This document shows positions 9,123 to 18,776 of a stretch of 52,192 nt of DNA, in pieces. Source of the DNA: an uncultured Blautia sp. (GTDB lineage Bacteria; Bacillota; Clostridia; Lachnospirales; Lachnospiraceae). The notes below the pieces were generated by a model that was not told the DNA's origin, made no database searches, and saw only the letters and a program-made list of their open reading frames with translations. Made by a program: the position numbers and the translations under genes. Position 1 is the stretch's first letter; each line of letters opens with the position of its first letter. The stretch lies in NCBI GenBank assembly GCA_900542045.1, contig UQMI01000022.1:1-52192 (forward strand), written 5' to 3'.

Positions 9123-9922
9123 CCCAGTTCCACCTCCGTACTCAAAAATACCGGGCCATCCTTGCAGACCCGCTTGTTATGCACATGGGAGTGGGCGTCC
9201 ACTTCTCTGGACTGGCATACGCAGCCCAGACAGGCTCCCACACCACAGGCCATCCGTTCTTCCATGGAGATCCAGCAGGGAATCTTCTTCTCCAGGGCAT
9301 AGGCTTTGACTGCCCGCAGCATCGGCGTCGGACCGCAGGCCATGATCACATCCGCTTCAAGGCCCTGTTCCCTTATGGCATCCAATACATTTCCTCTGGT
9401 TCCCTGGCTGCCGTTTTCTGTTGCCACTGCCAGATCACAATACGGCTGAAAATCCTCATGGAGAAACAGAACATCCCGATAGCCGGCCGCCATGGTTACC
9501 TGACTTTTCTCCCCCATGGCTTCTGCCTGGGCTTTCAGGGCTTTGGCTGTCTCCAGCATGGGAGGAATGCCGATGCCGCCTCCCAGCAGCAGCACTCTTT
9601 TTCCTTTTGCTTCTTCCAGAGGAAAGCCATTGCCCAGCGGTCCCAGCACCGGCAGGGAAACGCCTTTGTGAAGTTTTGAAAACTCCTGTGTCCCTTTTCC
9701 GGCAATCCGGTAGACCAGGCGAAGACGGCCGTTTTCCCGGTCGATCTCACACAGACTGATGGGCCGGGGCAGAAGGCGGCTGCCGTCCCGGCAGTAAACT
9801 GATACAAACTGTCCGGCTCTGGCTTCTTCTGCGATGGCCGGTGCCTCCAGCCACATGCTGAAAATATCCGGACTGATTTCTTCCTGACTGTATATCTTAC
9901 AATTCTCTTTGCATTTGCTCAT
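9119..9922 (-). CDS. pyrK: dihydroorotate dehydrogenase electron-transfer subunit
   Basis: A 267-residue ferredoxin-reductase-like subunit that passes electrons from PyrD to NAD. It has the FAD-binding RPISLCEID segment, a nucleotide loop LLGGGIGIPPML and a C-terminal 2Fe-2S cluster motif in ACGVGACLGCVCQ followed by a fourth Cys about 20 residues later. ATG 9922 with GAGGGAG 8 nt upstream is preferred over the longer in-frame start at 9976, which would overlap pyrF. Confidence 0.95.
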   Translation of the reverse strand: MSKCKENCKIYSQEEISPDIFSMWLEAPAIAEEARAGQFVSVYCRDGSRLLPRPISLCEIDRENGRLRLVYRIAGKGTQEFSKLHKGVSLPVLGPLGNGFPLEEAKGKRVLLLGGGIGIPPMLETAKALKAQAEAMGEKSQVTMAAGYRDVLFLHEDFQPYCDLAVATENGSQGTRGNVLDAIREQGLEADVIMACGPTPMLRAVKAYALEKKIPCWISMEERMACGVGACLGCVCQSREVDAHSHVHNKRVCKDGPVFLSTEVELG

Positions 9923-9941
9923 TGATCTGCTCCCTCTCATC

Positions 9942-10868
9942 CTATCGGTTCTGCAATGCACCGTCAATGTCCGCAATCATATCCTGAACGGCCGCACGGG
10001 ATGCATCGGCATAGTTTTCTGCACCGTACCGGGCATATTTTTCCTGTTTATAGGCAGCAATGATTCCTCTGGAAGAATTCACAATGGCTCCCAGACCATC
10101 CTGATCAAAGAAGTGTACCAGATCTGCTCCCTTACCTCCCTGCGCACCGTAGCCAGGAACCAGGATAAAGGATTTGGGCATCACCTTACGAAGGACTTTT
10201 CCCATTTCCGGATAAGTGGCGCCTACCACTGCGCCCACATAGCTGTAAGTCTCTCCCATCAGTTCTTCGCCCCACTGGGCCACTTTTTCTCCTACCCACT
10301 CATACAGAGGCCGTCCATCCACGATCCGGTCCTGGAAATCGCCGCTGGAAGGATTGGAGGTCTTTACCAGAATAAACAGACCTTTCTTTTCTTCCCGGCA
10401 CACATCCATAAACGGCTTCACTGCGTCCGTTCCCATATACGGGTTCAGGGTAGCAAAATCCTCATCAAAAGGCACATACGTATGGCTTCCCACAGTTACT
10501 CTTCCCAGATGTCCCACTGCATACGCTGCGGAAGTAGAGCCAATGTCTCCACGCTTGATATCTCCAATCACCACCAGATCTTTCTCTTTGCAGTAATCGA
10601 TGGTTTTCTTATAAGCTTTCAGACCTTCGATCCCGAACTGCTCATACATGGCGATCTGTGGTTTTACTGCAGGAATCAGATCATGCACTGCGTCCACGAT
10701 CCCTTTATTATACTGCCATACAGCCTCTGCCGCTCCTTCCAGGGTCTCTCCGTACTCTGCAAATGCCTTCTTCAGGATCGGTTCCGGAATATAACTTAAC
10801 ATGGGATCCAGTCCCACTACAATAGGTGCGTTTGTCTTCTGGATTTTCTGAATTAGTTTCTGAATCAT
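9942..10868 (-). CDS. pyrF: orotidine 5'-phosphate decarboxylase, group 2
   Basis: The 308-residue enzyme converts OMP to UMP. VVGLDPML opens the barrel and VIGDIKRGDIGSTSAAY holds the catalytic Asp-Lys-Asp set of group 2 OMP decarboxylases. The length near 300 also fits group 2 rather than the 230-residue group 1. GGAGG precedes ATG 10868. It lies between pyrC and pyrK. Confidence 0.95.
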   Translation of the reverse strand: MIQKLIQKIQKTNAPIVVGLDPMLSYIPEPILKKAFAEYGETLEGAAEAVWQYNKGIVDAVHDLIPAVKPQIAMYEQFGIEGLKAYKKTIDYCKEKDLVVIGDIKRGDIGSTSAAYAVGHLGRVTVGSHTYVPFDEDFATLNPYMGTDAVKPFMDVCREEKKGLFILVKTSNPSSGDFQDRIVDGRPLYEWVGEKVAQWGEELMGETYSYVGAVVGATYPEMGKVLRKVMPKSFILVPGYGAQGGKGADLVHFFDQDGLGAIVNSSRGIIAAYKQEKYARYGAENYADASRAAVQDMIADIDGALQNR

Positions 10869-10915
10869 TTTCTCTTTTTCCTCCTATTTTTATGGAATTT
10901 CAGACCTTTCTGACA

Positions 10916-10933
10916 CCCTTATCCGAATAAGGG
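10916..10933 (-). repeat. intercistronic hairpin between pyrC and pyrF
   Basis: CCCTTAT (10916-10922) and ATAAGGG (10927-10933) form a 7-bp stem with a 4-nt loop in the 87-bp spacer. There is no T run. It may set mRNA stability or differential expression between pyrC and pyrF. Confidence 0.5.
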
Positions 10934-10955
10934 CCGCTGCCTTTTATCCCTGGCG

Positions 10956-12278
10956 TCATTTTCCTGACCTGCCCGTGGATCCAAACACGGAATGCCGGTC
11001 TTCCTCCATCTGATATACAATTTTTCCGCCGCAGATGGTTGTGCGCACTTTTCCGCTGACTTTCTTTCCATGGAACGGCGTATTTTTTCCTTTGGAAACG
11101 AAAGTATTCCGGTCAATGGTATATTCTGCTTCCGGATCGATGATCACGATATCCGCTTCTTTTCCTTTTTCCAGGGTTCCTCTGTCCAGATGCAGGATCC
11201 TTGCCGGATTATAGCTCATCTTCTCTGCCATCTGCATGGGTGTGATCACACCTGGCTTCACCAGTTCTGTAATGGTAAGAGACACGCTGGTCTCCAGCCC
11301 CACGATCCCAAAGGGAGCCTTTCGCATGGAGACATTTTTTTCCTGGGCGCTGTGCGGCGCATGGTCTGTACTGATCACTTCCATCACATCATCGTGCAGC
11401 GCCTGCTTCAGCGCTTCCACATCTTTTCTGGTCCGCAGAGGGGGATTCATCTTATAATCCGCATCGTCCCCCGGAATATCTTCACTGGTCAGTGTAAAAT
11501 GATGGGGGCAGACTTCTCCTGAAACATCCACTCCCTGCTCTTTGGCCAGCCTCAGCAGAACAGCCGCACCTTCTGTGGAGCAGTGACACAGATGGAGATG
11601 AGCGCCTGTCTCTGCCGCCAGAACAATATCACGGGCAGTAATCGTGTCTTCCACAGCATTCGAAATTCCCGGAAGACCCAGTTCTTCGGCTCTGTCATCG
11701 GCATTCATGCAGCCGCCGTCTACCAGATCGATATCTTCACAATGGGCCAACACCGGAATTCCCAGTTCTGCCGCTTTCTTCATGGCCTTGTAATAGAGAA
11801 GAGTATTCATCACAGATTTTCCATCTTCAGAAATGGCCGGACTGCCGGCTTCCACCAGCTGGGCGATATCTGTCAGTTCTTCCCCTTTCATTCCTCTGGT
11901 GATGGCTCCTGCCTGAAGCACATGGATAGGCGATACGCTTTCCGCCTTATGCACCACATATTCCACTCTTGATTTTTCATCCATCACCGGTTTGGTGTTG
12001 GGCATGGCCACAATGGTGGTAAATCCACCTCTGGCAGCAGCCGCGCTGCCGGATCTTATATCTTCCTTATATTCCAGTCCTGGATCTCTCAGATGCACGT
12101 GCATGTCAATCAGACCTGGCATCACATAGCATCCTTCTGCCTGGATCACCTGGTCTGCCTCATATTCCAGATCTTCTCCCACATCTGCGATCAATCCGTC
12201 AGACACATACAGATCCTGTATCTGATCGGTCCTGGTACCAGGATCTATGACTCTTCCTCCACGAATTAAAATATTCAT
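10956..12278 (-). CDS. pyrC: dihydroorotase, class I
   Basis: A 440-residue amidohydrolase that closes carbamoyl-aspartate to dihydroorotate. The zinc motif DMHVHLRDPG (about residues 57-66), the metal-ligand His in HLCHCSTEGA, and the STDHAPHS motif near residue 306 are all present. Length and motifs are those of class I (type found with pyrB in Firmicutes). First gene of the pyr operon here. pyrB and pyrR are not in the window. AAGGAG precedes ATG 12278. Confidence 0.96.
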   Translation of the reverse strand: MNILIRGGRVIDPGTRTDQIQDLYVSDGLIADVGEDLEYEADQVIQAEGCYVMPGLIDMHVHLRDPGLEYKEDIRSGSAAAARGGFTTIVAMPNTKPVMDEKSRVEYVVHKAESVSPIHVLQAGAITRGMKGEELTDIAQLVEAGSPAISEDGKSVMNTLLYYKAMKKAAELGIPVLAHCEDIDLVDGGCMNADDRAEELGLPGISNAVEDTITARDIVLAAETGAHLHLCHCSTEGAAVLLRLAKEQGVDVSGEVCPHHFTLTSEDIPGDDADYKMNPPLRTRKDVEALKQALHDDVMEVISTDHAPHSAQEKNVSMRKAPFGIVGLETSVSLTITELVKPGVITPMQMAEKMSYNPARILHLDRGTLEKGKEADIVIIDPEAEYTIDRNTFVSKGKNTPFHGKKVSGKVRTTICGGKIVYQMEEDRHSVFGSTGRSGK

Positions 12279-12306
12279 ATATATGGCTCCTTTCCGCTAT
12301 ATGGAT

Positions 12307-12336
12307 ATCATACACGAAGAGAACAGTTCCTGTCCA
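12307..12336 (-). promoter_or_regulatory. promoter of the pyr operon
   Basis: On the minus strand TGGACA (rc of 12331-12336) and TATGAT (rc of 12307-12312) are 18 bp apart, about 28 bp before pyrC and downstream of the terminator of the preceding operon. The leader is too short for a PyrR-type attenuator, so regulation must occur by another means or not at all. Confidence 0.6.
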
Positions 12337-12359
12337 GAATATTCTGCTTCCCGCAGGAG

Positions 12360-12394
12360 AAAAAAACCAGGCCCTGTACAGCGGCAGAGCCCGG
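12360..12394 (-). terminator. intrinsic terminator of the hexuronate/TRAP operon
   Basis: A 10-bp stem with two G-U pairs (12367-12376 with 12385-12394) and an 8-nt loop is followed on the minus strand by seven T. It isolates the pyr operon from the hexuronate operon. Confidence 0.85.
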
Positions 12395-12403
12395 TATTTT
12401 CAC

Positions 12404-12430
12404 AAATGCAGGACTGGAAAACCTGCATTT
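12404..12430 (-). repeat. second hairpin directly after dctM
   Basis: AAATGCAGG (12404-12412) and CCTGCATTT (12422-12430) are perfect 9-bp arms around a 9-nt loop, 16 bp after the dctM stop and 10 bp before the true terminator. There is no T run, so it more likely protects the 3' end of the mRNA. Confidence 0.6.
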
Positions 12431-12445
12431 CTCTATTCTGTTGTT

Positions 12446-13747
12446 TTACAAAAGACCTGCCATCTGCGGAAGCCCCAGACTGATAAACGGCACATAAGTT
12501 ACCAGCAGCAAACCTACCAGGATCGCCACATAATAGAGCAGCATATATGGCATTACCTTGGACAGGCTGGTCCGCCCCACCTTAATGGCCACAAACAGGG
12601 TATTACCCACAGGGGGCGTAATGTTGCCGATACACAGGTTGTAAACCAGGATCAGACCAAACTGTACCGGATCCATGCCGAAAGTCTGTACCACTGGAAG
12701 GAACAGAGGTGTAAAAATCAGGATAGCCGGTGTTACGTCCATAAAGGTACCTGCGATCAGTAGAATCACGTTCATGATCAGCAGAATGATGATCTGATTA
12801 TCAGTAATTCCCAGCAGTGCGTTGGAGATTGCCTGCGGGATCTGGGTAAAGGCCATTACCCATCCAAGAATATTGGACACACCGATCAGAAATACTACCA
12901 TACCGCTCATCTTGGCACTTTCCACCACGATATTCCAGAAAGATTTCAGGGTGATATTGCGGTAGCAGATACCCAGGATCAGAGCATATACCACAGCAAT
13001 GGCAGAACCCTCTGTAGCTGTGAACACACCGGCAATGATGCCGCCGATGACCACGACGATCAGTGACAGGGCCGGGATTGCTTTTAAAGTGCAAACTCCA
13101 AGGTTCTTCCAGTCAAACTTTCCGGGGATTCCCTTGTAACCTTTTTTCTTTGCAATGATCATGGCAACTACCATACAGCACAGAGCCCATATGATTCCTG
13201 GTACATAGCCTGCCATAAACAACGCTGCAACCGATGTGCCGCCGGCAGCCAGTGAGTAGGTGATCAGCGCATTGGACGGCGGAATCAGCAGACCGGAAGG
13301 CGCAGACGCGCCATTGGTGGCTGCACACAGAGCCTTGTCATATCCCTGCTCTTCTTCGCCTTTTTCCACCATACTTCCTACGGCGGCTGCCGCTGCGGAA
13401 GCAGAACCGGAAATCGCGCCGAACAGCGCATTGGCTCCTACATTCGTTACCAGAAGGGCGCCGGGCAGCTTGCCCAGGATCGCCATAACAAAATCTACCA
13501 GCCGCTTGGCGATACCGCCCTGGTTCATCAGGTTTCCTGCCAGGATAAAAAACGGAATCGCCGTCAGACTGAACTTGCTCATACCAACGAAAATACGCTG
13601 AGCGCCGGTTACCACCGACACATCCAGGGGTACGGTCTGCAGGATACAGATCAGAGAGGAAATACCGATGGCATAAGAAATAGGCACTCCGATCACCAGC
13701 AGGACCGCAAGAATCACAATAATAATCAACAATGACTGCATTGCCAT
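12446..13747 (-). CDS. dctM: TRAP transporter large permease
   Basis: A 433-residue, very hydrophobic protein with about 12 membrane segments and the DctM motifs VPISYAIGISS, NPxx-like SAAAAAVGSMVEKGE, PPSNALITYS and GNITPPVGNTLF. It is the ion-coupled transport subunit of a tripartite ATP-independent system. It starts 4 bp from dctQ with GGAGG upstream and closes the hexuronate operon, so the expected substrate is glucuronate or galacturonate. Confidence 0.93.
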   Translation of the reverse strand: MAMQSLLIIIVILAVLLVIGVPISYAIGISSLICILQTVPLDVSVVTGAQRIFVGMSKFSLTAIPFFILAGNLMNQGGIAKRLVDFVMAILGKLPGALLVTNVGANALFGAISGSASAAAAAVGSMVEKGEEEQGYDKALCAATNGASAPSGLLIPPSNALITYSLAAGGTSVAALFMAGYVPGIIWALCCMVVAMIIAKKKGYKGIPGKFDWKNLGVCTLKAIPALSLIVVVIGGIIAGVFTATEGSAIAVVYALILGICYRNITLKSFWNIVVESAKMSGMVVFLIGVSNILGWVMAFTQIPQAISNALLGITDNQIIILLIMNVILLIAGTFMDVTPAILIFTPLFLPVVQTFGMDPVQFGLILVYNLCIGNITPPVGNTLFVAIKVGRTSLSKVMPYMLLYYVAILVGLLLVTYVPFISLGLPQMAGLL

Positions 13748-13750
13748 AGC

Positions 13751-14242
13751 TTACACCTCCTCCTTATTCTCTCCGAAATTTCCTTTGCTGATATCCACGA
13801 TATTCAGCACGGTGTAGATCATGTTCAGCACACCGCACAAAGGAAGCACCACATAGAAGATACCCACTGCCACGCCCAGGGAAGAGGTCATCTGTCCCAT
13901 GGCCAGCTGGCTGATCTGCACGCCGCCGTATACCAGGATAATCGCAGAAAATGCAAAGGCGATCACTTCTCCCAGGATTCCGAAGAATTTCTGCGCTCCC
14001 ATTCCCATACGTTCTACCAAAACAGGAATGTTCATATGTCCCCGTTCACCGGTAATCAGAGAAGCTCCCAGAAGACTGGCCCATGCAAACAGATAAGATA
14101 CCAGCTCTTCTGACCATGAGGAAGGATTCTGCAATATGTAGCGGGTAAATACCTGCCAGCAGGTCAGCGCCACCATTGCGATCAGACTTAATCCCGCCAG
14201 TACATTCAACAGTTTTGTCAGTATATTTCTCAACGCTTTCAT
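13751..14242 (-). CDS. dctQ: TRAP transporter small permease
   Basis: A 163-residue membrane protein with four hydrophobic helices and the DctQ signatures LTCWQVFTRYIL and SWSEELVSYLFAWASLLG, followed by the conserved GERGHMNIPVLVE loop. It bridges the binding protein and the large permease. Strong AAAGGAGGAG site; 17 bp after dctP and 3 bp before dctM. Confidence 0.93.
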   Translation of the reverse strand: MKALRNILTKLLNVLAGLSLIAMVALTCWQVFTRYILQNPSSWSEELVSYLFAWASLLGASLITGERGHMNIPVLVERMGMGAQKFFGILGEVIAFAFSAIILVYGGVQISQLAMGQMTSSLGVAVGIFYVVLPLCGVLNMIYTVLNIVDISKGNFGENKEEV

Positions 14243-14259
14243 TTCTACTCCCTCCTCCT

Positions 14260-15300
14260 TTACGATTCCGCAGCAGGATACTGCTCATTGTACGCCTGAA
14301 TGGCATCGTAGATCGGCACAAGATCAGGATAATTCTCCAGCATTTCATCGTGCATCGGCAGGCATGCTTCCTTAAACTCCGTAATATCCGGATAAAGGAA
14401 CTGTACACCCTGTTCGTTCTGCGCACGGTCTTTGGCTTTTTCCACGGCGTCTACCCACTCTTCTCTCTGCACCTGGTTCACCAGTTCAAAACCTTCCTCG
14501 AAGATGGCCCTCTCATCCTCACTCAGTTCTTCCAGGAACGCATTGTTGGCAATAAGAATATCCGGAATCATCTGATGCATATTATAGGAATAATATTTGC
14601 AGACATCTCCGTGTCCGTTGTCCGTCAACGCCAGTTCATTATTCTCTGCTCCATCAATAATATTGGACTGGAGCGCTGTATATACATCACCAAATCCCAT
14701 CGGCGTAGCGGAACCGCCCAGGCGGTCCATCATTTCCACATTGGTGGGGGACTGCTGTACACGGATTTTCAGTCCTTTAAGATCTGCAAGTGTTTCGATG
14801 GGAGTATCTACTGTATAAAAGTTACGGGTACCTGCATCCAGCCACGTCACAGCCTCGAATCCAGCCTGCTTCGTAGATTCAAAGATCGGTCCGGTGATAT
14901 TCTCGTCATCCATGGCCGCATGATAAGCCTCGCTGGATTCGAACAAATACGGAAGATTAAACAGCGTATAATTGTCACTGAACGTTTCCAGCAGAGAGTT
15001 GGAAGCCACACAGAGGTTGATAGCCCCTGTCTGTGTCAGCTGCACCATTTCGTTCTGAGATCCCAAAAGCTCACTGGGAAATACCTCTACATCGTATTTA
15101 TCACCAAGTTTGCTTTCGATAAACTCTTCAAAAGCCACCAGAGCAATGTGTGTCGGATGATTGGTGGACTGGTTGTGTCCGATACGGATAATCGTTTTAC
15201 CGTTTTCGGAAGAAGAACCGCCGCATCCTGACAGTGCGCACAGCAGCACGGCCAAAACAAGCAACAGTGCTGTTGCACGGAATTTTATTTTCCTATTCAT
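14260..15300 (-). CDS. dctP: TRAP transporter substrate-binding lipoprotein
   Basis: A 346-residue extracellular binding protein. A lysine-rich start and hydrophobic segment lead to the lipobox ALSGC, so it is tethered to the outer face of the membrane by Cys27. The DctP family core is clear: IRIGHNQSTNHPTHIAL, a KLGDKYDVEVFPSELLG segment and the ligand-carboxylate Arg region LKIRVQQSPTNVEM, where Arg binds the acid group of the substrate. Position after uxuB points to hexuronates. Confidence 0.92.
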   Translation of the reverse strand: MNRKIKFRATALLLVLAVLLCALSGCGGSSSENGKTIIRIGHNQSTNHPTHIALVAFEEFIESKLGDKYDVEVFPSELLGSQNEMVQLTQTGAINLCVASNSLLETFSDNYTLFNLPYLFESSEAYHAAMDDENITGPIFESTKQAGFEAVTWLDAGTRNFYTVDTPIETLADLKGLKIRVQQSPTNVEMMDRLGGSATPMGFGDVYTALQSNIIDGAENNELALTDNGHGDVCKYYSYNMHQMIPDILIANNAFLEELSEDERAIFEEGFELVNQVQREEWVDAVEKAKDRAQNEQGVQFLYPDITEFKEACLPMHDEMLENYPDLVPIYDAIQAYNEQYPAAES

Positions 15301-15391
15301 AGATTTTTTCTCCTATATCACGCAATCTACAGTCAAAACAAAAGCTCCGTTTCTATTCCCGGCCGCAGCATTCCGCTGCGGCCTGTCCGCT

Positions 15392-16240
15392 TTATACTCC
15401 TGAATAAGCCGCAAAACCACCGTCAATGGGAATGCATACACCGGTGACAAAGCTGGCTGCATCATTGTTGATCAGGAACAACACAGCTCCTACCAGTTCT
15501 TCCAACTCACCGAAACGGTCCATCGGTGTTCCTGCCAGGATCTTGGCCGTACGGGCCGTAGGAGTTCCATCTTCATTGAACAGAAGCTTCCTGTTCTGAT
15601 TTCCCACGAAAAATCCAGGGGCAATGGCATTGACGCGGATGCCGGATTTTGCGAAATAAGTGGCCAGCCACTGAGTAAAGTTCACGATGGCTGCCTTTGC
15701 TCCGGAATAAGCCGGAATCTTTGTCAGCGGTGTATAGGCATTCATGGATGCAATATTGATGATATTTCCTGCCCGGTCAATCATATCCGGCGCAAATACC
15801 TGGGTAGGAAGCAAAGTACCCAGCCAGTTCAGAGAAAATACAAATTCCACACCGGATTTATCCAGTTCAAAGAAGGACTTGCAGTTCTCAATATCCTTAG
15901 CTTCAAAATGAAATTCATTGTCTGTGGTGGCCCTTGGATTGTTTCCTCCGGCACCGTTGATCAGTACATCGCAGGGACCCAGATCTGTCAGGATCTGCTG
16001 ATGTACCTGCTCCAGATTTTCCCTGTCCAGAACATTTGCCTTGTAAGCTTTTGCAATTCCACCATCAGCCACAATGCCGTCGGCCACCTTCTGTGCCGCT
16101 TCTTCATTCAGATCCAGCACGGCGATCTTGCCTCCTGCTACAGCCAGCTTCTCTGCAAACATTCCGCAGATTGCTCCGCCTGCTCCGGTGATCACACATA
16201 CTTTTCCGGTCAGATCTGTGTCCAGTACATTTTTCTTCAT
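15392..16240 (-). CDS. uxuB: SDR-type D-mannonate oxidoreductase (fructuronate reductase)
   Basis: A 282-residue short-chain dehydrogenase. The NAD-binding loop VITGAGGAICGMFAE (about 14-28), the INGAGGNNPRATT motif that is typical of YjmF/UxuB-type enzymes, a catalytic Ser, and the YSGAK catalytic pair are present. It should interconvert fructuronate and mannonate. The call rests on the NNPRATT motif and on its place between uxuA and the TRAP genes. A related reductase of 5-keto-gluconate is the main alternative. AAAAGGAG precedes ATG 16240. Confidence 0.82.
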   Translation of the reverse strand: MKKNVLDTDLTGKVCVITGAGGAICGMFAEKLAVAGGKIAVLDLNEEAAQKVADGIVADGGIAKAYKANVLDRENLEQVHQQILTDLGPCDVLINGAGGNNPRATTDNEFHFEAKDIENCKSFFELDKSGVEFVFSLNWLGTLLPTQVFAPDMIDRAGNIINIASMNAYTPLTKIPAYSGAKAAIVNFTQWLATYFAKSGIRVNAIAPGFFVGNQNRKLLFNEDGTPTARTAKILAGTPMDRFGELEELVGAVLFLINNDAASFVTGVCIPIDGGFAAYSGV

Positions 16241-16285
16241 AATCGATCTCTCCTTTTCCCTCCTGATAAATTTACTGCCTGTTCT

Positions 16286-17335
16286 TTATTTTTCCAGCGC
16301 TTTTTCACAGGCTTCAAACAGCCCGTTGAGATAAGCCGCGCCGAGAGCTCTGTCATATAGGCCATATCCCGGCTTGCCGGTCTCGCCCCAGATCATGCGT
16401 CCATGATCCGGACGAACGTAGCCGTCAAATCCCGTTTCCACCAGTGCCCGGGTGATCTCATACATATCCAGAGAACCGCAGCCGGACAAATGGGCCCGCT
16501 CTTCAAAAGAGCCGTCTTCCATAATTTTCACATTCCGCATATGCATAAAGCCGATACGTCCCATAGCCGAATATTTCCGTACCATTGCCGGAATATCATT
16601 GAATTTTGCACAGCCCAGAGATCCGGTGCACAGGCACAGGGAATTGGACGGCGAGTCTACAATGGAAAGATACCGGTCCAGATTTTCCTCACAGGTGATC
16701 ACCCGGGGAAGTCCGAAGATCGGATAGGGCGGATCGTCCGGATGCAGCGCCATAACAATGCCGCATTCTTCTGCCACCGGAATCACCTTCTTCAGGAAGA
16801 CTTCAATATTTTTCCACAGACCGTCTTCGCCCAGTTCTCCATACGCCTGAATAAGTCCCCGCACCTCTTCCTGTGTATAACTGGCATCCCAGCCCGGCAA
16901 ATTAATATCATCTTTCAGAGGATCCAGCCCTTTCATCTGATCCCAGTACATAACCAGACTGGTGGATCCGTCTGCTGCCTTCTTATCCAGCTGGGTCCTG
17001 GTCCAGTCAAATACGGGCATAAAATTGTAGGTCACACATTTAATTCCATATTTGGCGCAGCGGCGGATATTTTCACAATATACATCGATGTGTACATCTC
17101 TCTTATCTGTTCCCAGCTTGATATCTTCTGATACCGGAATGGATTCCACCACATCAAAAACCAGCCCATGCTCTTCACATTCTTTTTTCATTTTTGCCAG
17201 AGATTCCTCCGGCCATACCTCTCCTGGTTTTACATCATATACTGCGGAAACAATGGAACGCATTCCCGGAATCTGGGAAATGTACTCCAGAGAAACCGGA
17301 TCCGAATCTCCATACCAGCGAAATGACATTTTCAT
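16286..17335 (-). CDS. uxuA: mannonate dehydratase
   Basis: A 349-residue TIM-barrel enzyme that dehydrates D-mannonate to 2-keto-3-deoxygluconate. The opening MKMSFRWYGDSDPVSLEYI and ALHPDDPPYPIFGLPRV (metal-ligand His region), then FMHMRNV and the ending RPDHGRMIWGE with its conserved His are UxuA hallmarks. It starts 12 bp after uxaC with a GGAGG site. Confidence 0.95.
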   Translation of the reverse strand: MKMSFRWYGDSDPVSLEYISQIPGMRSIVSAVYDVKPGEVWPEESLAKMKKECEEHGLVFDVVESIPVSEDIKLGTDKRDVHIDVYCENIRRCAKYGIKCVTYNFMPVFDWTRTQLDKKAADGSTSLVMYWDQMKGLDPLKDDINLPGWDASYTQEEVRGLIQAYGELGEDGLWKNIEVFLKKVIPVAEECGIVMALHPDDPPYPIFGLPRVITCEENLDRYLSIVDSPSNSLCLCTGSLGCAKFNDIPAMVRKYSAMGRIGFMHMRNVKIMEDGSFEERAHLSGCGSLDMYEITRALVETGFDGYVRPDHGRMIWGETGKPGYGLYDRALGAAYLNGLFEACEKALEK

Positions 17336-17347
17336 ACTCTCTTCCTC

Positions 17348-18754
17348 CTATTTATCCAGGCCAATATAGCTCCAGACATTATTGAAACAAATGTTTTCGA
17401 TGATCTTGCCGATGCCTTCATAATCAGCCGGTGCCATTCCCTTATCGATCCATCCTCCCACGACTTCACAGAGGATCCTGCGGAAGTATTCATGCCGGGG
17501 ATAAGACAGGAAAGAACGGCTGTCTGTAAGCATACCCACAAAACGGCTGAGCACGCCGATATTTGCCAGCGATTTCAGCTGGGCTGTCATGCCATCATAA
17601 TGATCATTGAACCACCAGGCAGAACCGAACTGAATCTTCCCTGCTGTACCCGCATCCTGGAAACAGCCGGCTGCTGCGATCAGCTTGTCGTTATCTGCAG
17701 CATTCAGGGTATACAGAATGGTCTTCGGAAGCCGGTCTCTGACCGCCATCCGGTCCAGGAGAGCAGCCAGAGAAGCGGCGGAGATCACATCTCCGATACT
17801 GTCACAGCCCACATCTGCTCCCAGGGCACGATAACGAAGGGTATTCAGATTACGGATCGCACCAATATGCAGCTGCATGGTAAATCCTTTCTCTGCGTAC
17901 AGACCGCCCAGATAATCCATCATCAGAGACTGGTAAGCGCAGGCTTCGTGTTCGGACGGAATTTCCCCTGCCAGAGCCTTATTCACTGCAGTTTCTGCCG
18001 CCGCTTCATCCCAGATGGTGAAATCCGGTGATCCAAAGGAATGATCCGACAGTTTGCAGCCACAGGCAGCAAAATATTCCATTCGATTCAGCAGTGCCTG
18101 CCGGATATCTTCGATGCTTTGAATGGATACCTCTGCAGCCTGTCCCAGTTTTTCCATATAAGCCGGGAATCCGGGATCTGCAATATTCAACGCTTTTTCC
18201 GGGCGGAAAGTAGGAAGGACCACTGTCTGAAACGCTTCATCCTGAGCCAGAAGCTTGTGGTATCTCAGATCATCCGCCGGATCATCTGTGGTACACAGCG
18301 CACGTACGTTGCTCTCCGTGATCAGCGCTCTGGCTGCTCCCTCCGGGCTCTGCAGCTTGCTGTTTGCCGTCTTCCATACCATATCTGCGCTGTCCGCATC
18401 CAAAAGCTCTTCAATTCCGAAAAAGCGTTTCAGTTCCAGATGGGACCAGTGATACACCGGATTTCCGATCAGACCTGGCATGATAGCAGCAAAGCGGTCA
18501 AATTTCTCCCGGTATCCCGCATTACCTGTCACAAATTCCTCCGGCACTCCGCTGGCACGCATTAAACGCCACTTGTAATGATCGCCTGCCAGCCATGCCT
18601 CGCCAATATCTGAGAACTGCTTGTTCTCATAGATCTCCTGAGGATTCAGATGGCAGTGGTAATCGAAGATCGGCATATGCTCCGCATAGTCATGAAAAAG
18701 ACGGCGGGCAGCCTCTGTGGACAGAAGAAAATCTTCATTGATGAAAGTCTTCAT
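17348..18754 (-). CDS. uxaC: glucuronate (uronate) isomerase
   Basis: A 468-residue amidohydrolase-like isomerase that turns glucuronate into fructuronate and galacturonate into tagaturonate. Family motifs include MPIFDYHCHLNPQEIYEN near the N-terminus (His pair), WRLMRASGVPEEF, CTTDDPADDLRYH, and MQLHIGAIRN in the middle. ATG 18754 with AGGGA 8 nt upstream is preferred over GTG 18769, which lies within that ribosome site. It is the first enzyme gene of the operon. Confidence 0.95.
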   Translation of the reverse strand: MKTFINEDFLLSTEAARRLFHDYAEHMPIFDYHCHLNPQEIYENKQFSDIGEAWLAGDHYKWRLMRASGVPEEFVTGNAGYREKFDRFAAIMPGLIGNPVYHWSHLELKRFFGIEELLDADSADMVWKTANSKLQSPEGAARALITESNVRALCTTDDPADDLRYHKLLAQDEAFQTVVLPTFRPEKALNIADPGFPAYMEKLGQAAEVSIQSIEDIRQALLNRMEYFAACGCKLSDHSFGSPDFTIWDEAAAETAVNKALAGEIPSEHEACAYQSLMMDYLGGLYAEKGFTMQLHIGAIRNLNTLRYRALGADVGCDSIGDVISAASLAALLDRMAVRDRLPKTILYTLNAADNDKLIAAAGCFQDAGTAGKIQFGSAWWFNDHYDGMTAQLKSLANIGVLSRFVGMLTDSRSFLSYPRHEYFRRILCEVVGGWIDKGMAPADYEGIGKIIENICFNNVWSYIGLDK

Positions 18755-18776
18755 GTTTCGTTCCCTCACTTTCTGC

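Noticed and set aside
12279..12359. PyrR attenuator upstream of pyrC
   Set aside because: The leader between promoter and start is under 30 nt, and the only terminator present lies upstream of the promoter.
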